DNA of 6,738 nucleotides from Paracoccaceae bacterium (GTDB lineage Bacteria > Pseudomonadota > Alphaproteobacteria > Rhodobacterales > Rhodobacteraceae). The stretch spans positions 1 to 6,738 of the forward strand of contig SKKS01000120.1 in NCBI GenBank assembly GCA_007123625.1. Reading direction: 5' to 3'. Position numbers and translations under genes: made by a program. Below are positions 1 through 5,508 of this stretch, piece by piece; the first letter of the stretch is position 1, and every line of letters starts with the position of its first letter. The notes under the pieces are model-generated. The model was given only the letters and a program-made list of their open reading frames with translations, was not told the origin of the DNA and did no database searches.

Positions 1-1561
1 CGACATGGCGCAACCCGGCCCGCGCGCCACGGGCGGCGCGGCCCAGGTTCTCGCTGAAGCCCACGCCCTTGCCCGACGCATCAACCCGGCGGCGGTTGCG
101 CTGAACCATCAGCGCTTCGGGCATCGCCGCGCGCAACGCTGCTTCCACTGCGCCGATGTTCCATCCGGGCGGCGCGGCGCTGAACGGCACCGGCATCAGG
201 TCAAGATCGGCGCCGATGGCGGCCATGGCCTGGCCCAGCCGGTCGGCCGCCGCATCGGGCAGACGGTGTTCGGGAAAGGGCCAGCCCGGCAGCAGCACAT
301 CCACCGCGCTTGCCGCCGCGATCACCGGCGGGGGCCTGCGCGCGGGCTGCGCCGCAAGTGCCGCGCGAAAAGCTTCCATCAGCGCGACATCATCGCCGCG
401 CCCGGGGCGGTTCGCGCGCAGCACCCACAGCACGATATCCGCCGCCAGCATCTCGTCCAGAAGGCGCGCGCGGATTGCGCGGCCCACGTCCAGCCCCGGC
501 GTGTCGACCAGATGCACCTCCAGATCGTCAATCACATGCGGGTGAACGGTGACCGCTTCGGTGCTGGGCGCGGCGTCGGTTTCGGCAGCGTCATCAGACA
601 GCAGAGCGTTGACAAGGCTTGATTTTCCGGCGCTGAGTTGTCCCACCACCACCACCCGCACCGGATCATCCGGCGCCGCCAGCCGGGTGCGGTCGTGCGC
701 CGTGCTGTCCAGTTCAAGCTCCAGCAGTTCACTGTCCGAAAAGCGCAGCTTGCCGGAATAAAGATCAACCGCTGCGATCGCGACCTCTTCCAGCAGCGCC
801 AGCTGCGCGTCGCGCTGCATCTGGTCCGTCAGGCGCGTCTGCAACCCTGCCGTGGCGATCCGCTCGATCTCGCGCAGGACGCCCACCGCGGGGTTCCAGA
901 CCAGCCGAACGCCGCGCCAGACCATATACCCCGAGTCCCACGCCGCTTGCGCGCGTTCGCGCCGCTGCCAGACCCAGAACATGGCGCGCACCGACAGTTG
1001 GTCGGAAAACGGCACGTTGCGGCGCAGGAAATTTCGGTAGCGCACGGCCACCCGGTCGATCAGGAGCAGCGCCTCGGGCAGGGTGAAATCCAGCGCGCCG
1101 CGCTTGCCGCCCGACATGTCGGCGGCGACATTCTCGATTACCGCCAGCGCTTCGGCGGGCATGTCTTCCCACGGGACGGGGTGTTCCAGCCGTGCCTCGG
1201 CCAGATCGCAGGCGCGGGCGTAGGCTTCGGCGTCCTGTGCGCTCCAGTCCGGTTGAGGCGCGCGGCGGGACTTTGACTTGCCCGGGGGCGGGGTGCTTCC
1301 GGTGTCGGGTTCGGGCGTGGCGTCAGGGTCCTTCGGGCGCGCCGCCGCGCGTTGGCTGCGCCAGGCCACCAGCGCCCGCCCGCCGCGCACCACCAGCACC
1401 GGCGTCACCGTTGCCACGACAAAGATCAGGAGCCAGCCGCGTTCGAAAAGCCACACGAACCCGAGCACCGCGGCCGCCGCAAAGGGCAACACCAGCACCC
1501 CAGCAAGGCCTAGCTGGCTCCAGCGCAGGAAGATGCGGCGCAGGGGGTTATCGCTGCGCAT
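1..1561 (-). CDS. Membrane-anchored P-loop GTPase, Era/dynamin-like G domain (C-terminus cut by window edge)
   Basis: The frame opens at ATG 1561-1559 and stays open to the left edge, giving at least 520 residues; the 3' end lies outside. Residues about 17-39 and 42-58 are two hydrophobic, probably transmembrane, segments. A Pro-rich and basic stretch (about 70-105) and a long, probably helical region follow. The G domain begins near residue 300: strand VVVV, P-loop GQLSAGKSS (307-315) and G3 DTPGLD (353-358). The expected (N/T)KxD G4 site reads SAVD (418-421), which is atypical. The start is supported by AGAGGG six bases upstream and by overlap with the preceding GTPase gene, suggesting translational coupling. 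The likely role is GTP binding and hydrolysis at the inner membrane, by inference; the substrate is unknown. P-loop GTPase identity is firm, the exact family is not. Confidence 0.85.
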   Translation of the reverse strand, partial: MRSDNPLRRIFLRWSQLGLAGVLVLPFAAAAVLGFVWLFERGWLLIFVVATVTPVLVVRGGRALVAWRSQRAAARPKDPDATPEPDTGSTPPPGKSKSRRAPQPDWSAQDAEAYARACDLAEARLEHPVPWEDMPAEALAVIENVAADMSGGKRGALDFTLPEALLLIDRVAVRYRNFLRRNVPFSDQLSVRAMFWVWQRRERAQAAWDSGYMVWRGVRLVWNPAVGVLREIERIATAGLQTRLTDQMQRDAQLALLEEVAIAAVDLYSGKLRFSDSELLELELDSTAHDRTRLAAPDDPVRVVVVGQLSAGKSSLVNALLSDDAAETDAAPSTEAVTVHPHVIDDLEVHLVDTPGLDVGRAIRARLLDEMLAADIVLWVLRANRPGRGDDVALMEAFRAALAAQPARRPPPVIAAASAVDVLLPGWPFPEHRLPDAAADRLGQAMAAIGADLDLMPVPFSAAPPGWNIGAVEAALRAAMPEALMVQRNRRRVDASGKGVGFSENLGRAARGARAGLRHV

Positions 1562-2630
1562 CGCGCGCCCTCTGGAAAGCGTCGGTGTAGACGCGGCGCA
1601 GGGTTTCGGCGTCCGGCGGTATGCCTTGCCGGGTGCGGAACAGCCAGAACGCCGCTGCACGGCCCAGCGCGAAGGTGGCGGCGAAACTGACTGCCGCCGC
1701 TGCGGCCGCGCCCAGAGTCTGGCCCACAACCGGCACCAGCTTTGCGCCCTGCCGCAACCCGTGGCCCAGCGCCATCCGCAACAGCGTGCCCGTCCCCATG
1801 GCGGCTGCGAAGCCTGCGGCGCGCGCGGGGGTCCAGCGCAGCCCGTAGCGCCCCGCCAGCGCATGTAGCATCGCGCCTTGAAGCGCGGGCACGGTCACCG
1901 TGCCGATCAGCGGCGCGGCATCGGTGGCCCCGGCGGCGCCCGCGTACCACAGCACCAGCGGCCGCAGTGCGCCAAATTCAGCCGATTCGGCATCGGCTGC
2001 GCGATCCTCGGCCAGTAGCAGCGCGAGGTCGGGCAGCATGTCGGTCAGGGCGGCGCGCAGCGCGGCCATGCTGTCGGCATCCAGTGGCGCATCTGGGGGC
2101 AGGCGCATAGCTACCGCAGGCAGCGCCGTGCCCGCCGCGCGTTCCATCCGCGTCTGGATCGCGGCCTGCGCGCGGCGGCGTGTGTCGGGGTCCGCCACCA
2201 GGTCCGCGCCGGTATGGATGGCCAGCATCGGAAGCGCAGGGCGGCGGCGGCGCAGATCGGCCAGAGTATCGGCCAGCGCACCCTGCGCGGGGTCATCAAG
2301 CCGTGCCACGGCCAGCACCGCATGGCTGCCGCCTTCGGCGGCGGCCAGATCTTCGGTCGGGTCGTAACCGGCTTCGGCCAGCCCACGCGTGTCCAGAAAG
2401 CGCAGGACCGGATGATCGGCGGGAAAGTCGAAAGCCCGTGCGGTCCGGGTGCAGGGCGCGAAGCCGTCGCCGACCTGTGCCTCGCCGGTCAGCGCACGCA
2501 CGATCGAGGATTTTCCGGCCCCCGTCTTGCCCAGCAGCCAGAGCACCGGCAACGGCGGACGCACCGGCTCAGCGGCCTGCAGGTCCACCGTCGCACCCTG
2601 TCCAAGTAGTTTTCGGATATAGTTCTTCAC
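1548..2630 (-). CDS. GTPase with C-terminal YcjF/DUF697-like membrane-associated domain
   Basis: This 360-residue protein starts at GTG 2630-2628; the only nearby upstream ATG is in another frame and reaches a stop after six codons. It has P-loop GKTGAGKSS (34-42), a T-rich G2 region (T61, T63), G3 DTRG (80-83) and G4-like TGAD (140-143), so it should bind GTP. The C-terminal third (about 223-335) has the pattern of the DUF697/YcjF family: an Ala-rich helix, a PxxxxVTVPALQxxM stretch, RYG, then Gly/Ala-rich hydrophobic helices (about 272-292 and 298-331) likely to contact the membrane. The family is widespread in Proteobacteria and its function is not well settled. The gene overlaps the next GTPase gene by 14 bases (stop TAA 1550-1548) and is divergent from the LysR gene, so the two GTPases are probably co-transcribed and may work together. 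Confidence 0.88.
   Translation of the reverse strand: MKNYIRKLLGQGATVDLQAAEPVRPPLPVLWLLGKTGAGKSSIVRALTGEAQVGDGFAPCTRTARAFDFPADHPVLRFLDTRGLAEAGYDPTEDLAAAEGGSHAVLAVARLDDPAQGALADTLADLRRRRPALPMLAIHTGADLVADPDTRRRAQAAIQTRMERAAGTALPAVAMRLPPDAPLDADSMAALRAALTDMLPDLALLLAEDRAADAESAEFGALRPLVLWYAGAAGATDAAPLIGTVTVPALQGAMLHALAGRYGLRWTPARAAGFAAAMGTGTLLRMALGHGLRQGAKLVPVVGQTLGAAAAAAVSFAATFALGRAAAFWLFRTRQGIPPDAETLRRVYTDAFQRARDAQR
1568..1573 (-). promoter_or_regulatory. Shine-Dalgarno site of the second GTPase gene
   Basis: The minus strand reads AGAGGG here, six bases before ATG 1561. It lies inside the coding sequence of the upstream GTPase and fixes the start of the downstream one, so ribosomes finishing the first gene could start the second. 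Confidence 0.65.
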
Positions 2631-2675
2631 GTTCCGGTTGTTTCCATCTAAGAATTTCTCGTCGCTTCACGTGTG

Positions 2676-2703
2676 ATTGTTGCCGTGTTCGCAGGAATGT
2701 CCA
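2676..2703 (-). promoter_or_regulatory. Possible sigma-70 promoter of the GTPase operon
   Basis: On the minus strand TGGACA (2703-2698; five of six bases match TTGACA) is followed after 16 bases by AACAAT (2681-2676; four of six match TATAAT). Transcription would start roughly 38 bases before the GTG at 2630. The -35 hexamer overlaps the left arm of the inverted repeat at 2691-2722. This rests on visual matching only, and hexamers of this quality can occur by chance. Confidence 0.3.
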
Positions 2704-2722
2704 GAGCCGACCCCATTCCTGC
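2691..2722. promoter_or_regulatory. Perfect 9-bp inverted repeat between divergent genes, candidate operator
   Basis: GCAGGAATG (2691-2699) and its exact reverse complement CATTCCTGC (2714-2722) are separated by 14 bases. Arm centres are 23 bp apart, about two helical turns, as expected for two half-sites on the same DNA face. The repeat sits almost midway in the divergent region, 60 bp from the GTPase start and 57 bp from the LysR start. LysR-type regulators often bind such sites in divergent promoters, so it is a natural candidate for the adjacent regulator. It is not a textbook T-N11-A site, and a hairpin role cannot be excluded. Confidence 0.45.
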
Positions 2723-2779
2723 CTGAATTCGACGACATATGGGTGGGTGAGTTTTGTTCTGGCTTGTGCAGGTTGTGAA

Positions 2780-3685
2780 ATGGATCGACTGACAGAGATG
2801 GAAGCCTTCGCAACGGTCGTTGACCAGGGCGGGTTCACCGATGCCGCCCGCAAGCTGGGGATTTCGAAATCTGCGGTTTCCAAGCATGTTTCGTCGCTTG
2901 AGGCGCGCCTTGGCGCACGGCTTCTGAACCGCACCACGCGCCGGGTAAGCCCTACGGATATCGGCCTTCTGTACTATGACCGGGCGCGCCGGGTCCTGAA
3001 CGATGCAGGCGAGGCCGACAGCCTTGTGACCGCGATGCAGTCCGAACCGTCAGGGCAGTTGCGCATTTCGGTGCCCACGGATTTCGGCGTAACCCACATG
3101 TCGCCGATTCTTGGGGATTTCCTGCGCGATCATCCGGACATGACCGTGAACATGGTGCTCAAGAACCGTTACGTCGAGCTGATTTCGGAAGGGTTCGACC
3201 TGGCCATCCGCATCGGCGAGATGGAAGACAGCAGCCTGCGCGCGCGCCGGTTCTGCGAGACCGGGCAACGGCTGATCGCATCGCCTGCGTATCTGGAACG
3301 CCACGGTCGCCCGGAGCGGATCGACGATCTGAACGAGCACAGACTTCTGCACTACTCGAATCAGGCCAGCGGTAACGTCTGGAAGGTCACCGCCCCGTCA
3401 GGCGAGGTGCGCCAGGTGCGCAGTTCCGGCTGGCTGACGGTCAATGACGGTCGGTCACTTCTGAGCGCCGCAGTGGCGGGGCTGGGAATCGCGTATCTGC
3501 CAAGCTTCCTGTATCATCAGGCGATGAAGAAGGGGCAGATCGAGGACGTGATGCCGGAACTCCCGCGCGAGGTGCTTGGCATCTATGCAGTCTATCCGCC
3601 CGGCCGGTTCACACAGCCGAAGGTGCGCGCCTTTATCGATTTCCTGGTGGACCGCTTCGCCGAATTCGGTCCCGACCACTGGTAA
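2780..3685 (+). CDS. LysR-family transcriptional regulator
   Basis: This 301-residue protein has the usual LysR length. The N-terminal winged helix-turn-helix covers about residues 4-63, with the recognition segment GFTDAARKLGISKSAVSKHV (18-37), then the family-typical LEARLGARLLNRTTRR. A linker helix leads into a periplasmic-binding-protein-like effector domain (about 90-295) with QLRISVPTDFG, DLAIRIG and AAVAGLGIAYLPSFL, resembling the CrgA/DmlR-like clade. The frame is open far upstream, but ATG 2780 gives the correct family N-terminus; the ribosome site is weak (AGG at 2770-2772). It acts in the cytoplasm as a DNA-binding regulator, and its effector cannot be read from the sequence. Its divergent position suggests control of itself and possibly of the GTPase operon. 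Its stop lies 3 bases from the stop of the convergent HD gene, leaving no room for a separate terminator. Confidence 0.95.
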   Translation: MDRLTEMEAFATVVDQGGFTDAARKLGISKSAVSKHVSSLEARLGARLLNRTTRRVSPTDIGLLYYDRARRVLNDAGEADSLVTAMQSEPSGQLRISVPTDFGVTHMSPILGDFLRDHPDMTVNMVLKNRYVELISEGFDLAIRIGEMEDSSLRARRFCETGQRLIASPAYLERHGRPERIDDLNEHRLLHYSNQASGNVWKVTAPSGEVRQVRSSGWLTVNDGRSLLSAAVAGLGIAYLPSFLYHQAMKKGQIEDVMPELPREVLGIYAVYPPGRFTQPKVRAFIDFLVDRFAEFGPDHW

Positions 3686-3688
3686 GCC

Positions 3689-4291
3689 TCAGCGCGCCGC
3701 GTCGACCGCCGCGATAAGGTCATCGAAGCGTTGCACGAATGCGTCGCGCACCATGGATGGCGGACGCGGGCGGATTGCCCTCGCGGCCAAAAGCGCAGGC
3801 GCCGGACGCCCGAAAAGCCGGTCTGCCTCGGGTTCCGAGAATCCCGCGATTTGTACAGCTTCCAGCCAGGCCGAAATCCGGTCGGCGCGCTTGATCGCGC
3901 GTTTGATGGGCGCGGGCAGCGTGGCGGGCAGCCCGAAGCGGATGTGAATGGCCACTGTCAGCCGCTGGTCCAGCGCCTCGTACCCCGGACCGACGGCGGC
4001 CTTGACGGGCGAGATCATGTCGCCGATCACATATTCCGGCGCATCGTGCAGCAGCGCTGCCAGCCGCCAGCGCGGTTCGGTGCCCGGTTGCAGGGTGGCG
4101 AACAGGTCTTCGACCAGCAGCGCGTGTTCGGCAACCGAATAGGGCCAGTCGCCGTGGGTCTGACCGTTCCAGCGCGCGACAAAGGCCAGCCCGTGCGCGA
4201 TATCCGCGATTTCGATATCCACAGGCGTGGGGTCCAGCAGGTCAAGCCTGCGGCCCGAAAGCATGCGTTGCCACGCGCGGGGCTGTTTCAT
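3689..4291 (-). CDS. HD-domain phosphohydrolase, YfbR/COG1896-like
   Basis: This 200-residue protein carries the HD metal-binding signature: H56 (in SVAEHALLV), H82-D83 (in LLHDAPEY) and D137 (in IKRADRI), with E86 in the HDxxE context. The segment RWNGQTHGDWPYSVAEHALL (40-59) resembles a group of HD hydrolases found in bacteria and phages. E. coli YfbR, a relative, is a 5'-deoxynucleotidase acting on dNMPs, so a cytoplasmic nucleotide phosphohydrolase is the best guess; substrate specificity is not visible. The frame extends upstream to 4540, but ATG 4291 is preferred because GGAG (4304-4301) lies nine bases before it and the upstream extension looks non-coding. The gene is convergent with the LysR gene and preceded by a 406-base gap, so it probably has its own promoter. 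Confidence 0.88.
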   Translation of the reverse strand: MKQPRAWQRMLSGRRLDLLDPTPVDIEIADIAHGLAFVARWNGQTHGDWPYSVAEHALLVEDLFATLQPGTEPRWRLAALLHDAPEYVIGDMISPVKAAVGPGYEALDQRLTVAIHIRFGLPATLPAPIKRAIKRADRISAWLEAVQIAGFSEPEADRLFGRPAPALLAARAIRPRPPSMVRDAFVQRFDDLIAAVDAAR

Positions 4292-4403
4292 GGCGAATGT
4301 CTCCGCTTCCGGGGATGTCGGGGCGATAGCCGAGCCTTTGCGCAAGCTCAAGTCCTTGCGCGGCGTCTGTGAACTCGTGCGGGAGGCCGCCTGCGGGACG
4401 TTT

Positions 4404-4470
4404 GTAACGGAGCACGCCCGCGTGCCGTGCCCGAGTGCGTTGCAAGGCGCAGGGTGGCGTAACGGGGCAC
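4404..4470 (+). repeat. Direct repeat GTAACGGRGCAC, 55-bp spacing
   Basis: GTAACGGAGCAC (4404-4415) recurs as GTAACGGGGCAC (4459-4470), 11 of 12 bases identical and offset by 55. A second shared word, CGAGTGCG, occurs at 4432-4439 and 4486-4493 (offset 54). Together they suggest a decayed tandem duplication of about 55 bp or paired binding sites. Confidence 0.5.
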
Positions 4471-4475
4471 GGCAC
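4412..4475. repeat. Overlapping inverted repeats able to form competing hairpins
   Basis: GTGCCGTGCCC (4422-4432) is perfectly complementary to GGGCACGGCAC (4465-4475), an 11-bp stem with a 32-base loop. The first arm overlaps a compact palindrome, GCACGC-CC-GCGTGC (4412-4425), whose right arm shares bases 4422-4425. The two structures therefore exclude each other if transcribed. On the minus strand they lie about 120-185 bases before the HD gene start. Function is unknown, and GC-rich sequence raises the chance rate of such pairings. Confidence 0.45.
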
Positions 4476-4666
4476 AGAGGGCGGGCGAGTGCGCGGTATG
4501 GGGGGCGGTTCCGTGACAATGGCCGCCGTTGACAGCGCACGCCCTATTCCGCGCCCCGCCACCGGTCCCGGGTTCGGCGGGATTCCCGCATACAAGGCAA
4601 GCCACGCACAAGGCATCCCAGCATCGTGCCGACACGCTGTGAAATCGGACATGATGTTCAGACCCG

Positions 4667-4698
4667 AAAAAGGCTGTCGCGGCCCCCCGGAGTGCCTT
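4667..4698 (-). terminator. Weak candidate intrinsic terminator of the small gene
   Basis: On the minus strand AAGGC (4698-4694, overlapping the stop codon) can pair with GCCTT (4674-4670), and the run continues to five T residues (4671-4667). The stem is only 5 bp with a 19-base GC-rich loop, so it is a weak prediction. Confidence 0.25.
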
Positions 4699-5054
4699 CA
4701 GGTCTTCTTGCGGGGTGTCTGGCGCAAGGCGCGCGCGAAATCGTCAAGGGCCCGGCCGTTCAGCACATCTTCCGATATCGCGGACCCTTGCGCGTGCTGA
4801 TCCGTTGCATAAGCGGCAGCGCCTGAATCAGTTCCGTGCAATCGGCGCGAACTGCGCAAGCGGGGCCATTTGCGCCACACATCGCGCGGCGGCAACGAAG
4901 GCATCTTGGGGGTTACAGGATTGCGCAGGATGCCCACGCGTGCCTGCTGGACGGCGCGCCGTTCTTCGGGGCTGGCATCCGGGTTGACCAGCCGGGCATG
5001 CGCCTGGGTATGCCGCGTTGGGTCCGCAGGGGGGGCTGATGGATCGCGCATCAT
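4698..5054 (-). CDS. Small protein of unknown function, middle probably frame-scrambled
   Basis: The open frame gives 118 residues from ATG 5054 (or the adjacent ATG 5051, better spaced from GGA at 5062-5060). I do not recognise a family. The N-terminal part (RLVNPDASPEERRAVQQARV) and the C-terminal part (SEDVLNGRALDDFARALRQ) look like normal soluble helical protein. The middle, about 4905 to 4785, does not: it is full of W, R, P and H, and in frame its G/C content is higher at the second codon position than at the first over part of it. The two other frames of the same strand read more naturally there, one after the other. Three single-base losses, adding up to one codon, would explain this. 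The gene may be a pseudogene, carry sequence errors, or be as predicted. It lies 54 bases after the HNH gene on the same strand. Confidence 0.55.
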   Translation of the reverse strand: MMRDPSAPPADPTRHTQAHARLVNPDASPEERRAVQQARVGILRNPVTPKMPSLPPRDVWRKWPRLRSSRRLHGTDSGAAAYATDQHAQGSAISEDVLNGRALDDFARALRQTPRKKT

Positions 5055-5108
5055 TTGTATCCGCTTGGTCTGATGCGTTCAGAATAATGCCGGAGTGTTA
5101 ACAACTTC

Positions 5109-5432
5109 TCAGCGGCGGTCCTGATTTCGGCGCGCGCCCGGCACCCTGGAATTGAACCCCGGTGGGCGACGGGCAACCCAGCCGATGAAGCGCTCCAGTC
5201 GCGGATGGCGGCGCAATGCCGCAATTGTGTTGTAGCTGCGCGCAAGTTCGGTTTCACTCAGCGTGGCGTGGATTTCGCGGTGGCATATGCTGTGCAACAG
5301 TACCACCAACCCGCCTTTGCCCCCGCGGAGTTTCGGAATCAGATGGTGCAGGCTTTGCGGCGCATCGGGCGGGATCGGACGGCCGCAGAGCGGGCAGGCG
5401 GGGCTTGTGTCCGGGGCGTCGGGCTGGTTCAT
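5109..5432 (-). CDS. Small HNH-nuclease-like zinc protein
   Basis: This 107-residue protein starts at ATG 5432, with GAGG (5441-5438) five bases upstream; the open frame extends to 5696, but that part lies over the divergent flavoprotein gene. It has a zinc knuckle CPLCG (C13, C16), then HHLIPK (H29, H30), GGKGG and HSICHREIH (H47, C50, H51, H55). This is the layout of a beta-beta-alpha-metal HNH nuclease domain. The second zinc pair reads HxxC instead of CxxC, and I see no Asn in the usual middle position. The C-terminal part (YNTIAALRRHP to WVARRPPGFNSR) resembles a compact family seen in Alphaproteobacteria. The likely activity is metal-dependent nucleic acid cleavage in the cytoplasm, but substrate and role are unknown. 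No partner methylase or toxin-antitoxin gene is adjacent. Confidence 0.82.
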   Translation of the reverse strand: MNQPDAPDTSPACPLCGRPIPPDAPQSLHHLIPKLRGGKGGLVVLLHSICHREIHATLSETELARSYNTIAALRRHPRLERFIGWVARRPPGFNSRVPGARRNQDRR

Positions 5433-5508
5433 GCTGGCCTCGGTGGTCAGGTGCGGCGCTCCATAGATGCAGTCCGGAGCGACGCAGGCAAGGGGGGTAG
5501 GCAGGGAA

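Larger units (their letters stand above)
4292..4697. other. 406-base stretch without a convincing gene, rich in repeats
   Basis: Open frames exist here, but the longest one I checked (minus strand, start 4652) has about equal G/C at second and third codon positions, unlike its neighbours, and overlaps the HD gene. The region would be the upstream leader of the HD gene on the minus strand. It holds an 11-bp inverted repeat, a 12-bp direct repeat with one mismatch, a tight 6-bp hairpin and a 13-bp palindrome at 4577-4589. I recognise no known riboswitch or ncRNA. Confidence 0.5.

Noticed and set aside
638..1276. Plus-strand frame starting with a His-rich MSHHHHPHR
   Set aside because: It is the antisense shadow of four GTG valine codons and the P-loop region of the minus-strand GTPase, which has clear motifs.
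2180..2779. N-terminal extension of the LysR frame to 501 residues
   Set aside because: The extension runs antisense through the GTPase gene and the divergent region; the LysR family starts at the methionine at 2780.
4292..4540. Upstream extension of the HD hydrolase frame to 283 residues
   Set aside because: The added part is low-complexity and lacks family similarity, while ATG 4291 has a well-placed GGAG.
4529..4549. Perfect TTGACA on the plus strand in the gap
   Set aside because: No -10 hexamer at 16-18 bases, and no plus-strand gene downstream.
4348..4635. Minus-strand frame with several Cys residues resembling a zinc ribbon (CVACLVCGNP)
   Set aside because: No second metal pair, no ribosome site, and the rest is Arg/Thr/Ala-rich non-coding-like sequence; probably chance.
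5055..5108. AT-richer stretch before the small gene as a promoter
   Set aside because: TATTCT and TTGTTA are present on the minus strand, but their 12-base spacing is wrong; not enough to call.
5130..5185. tRNA T-arm look-alike (GGGGTTCAATTCC on the minus strand)
   Set aside because: The flanking bases pair at only three of five positions, no acceptor or anticodon arm is visible, and it lies inside the HNH coding sequence.
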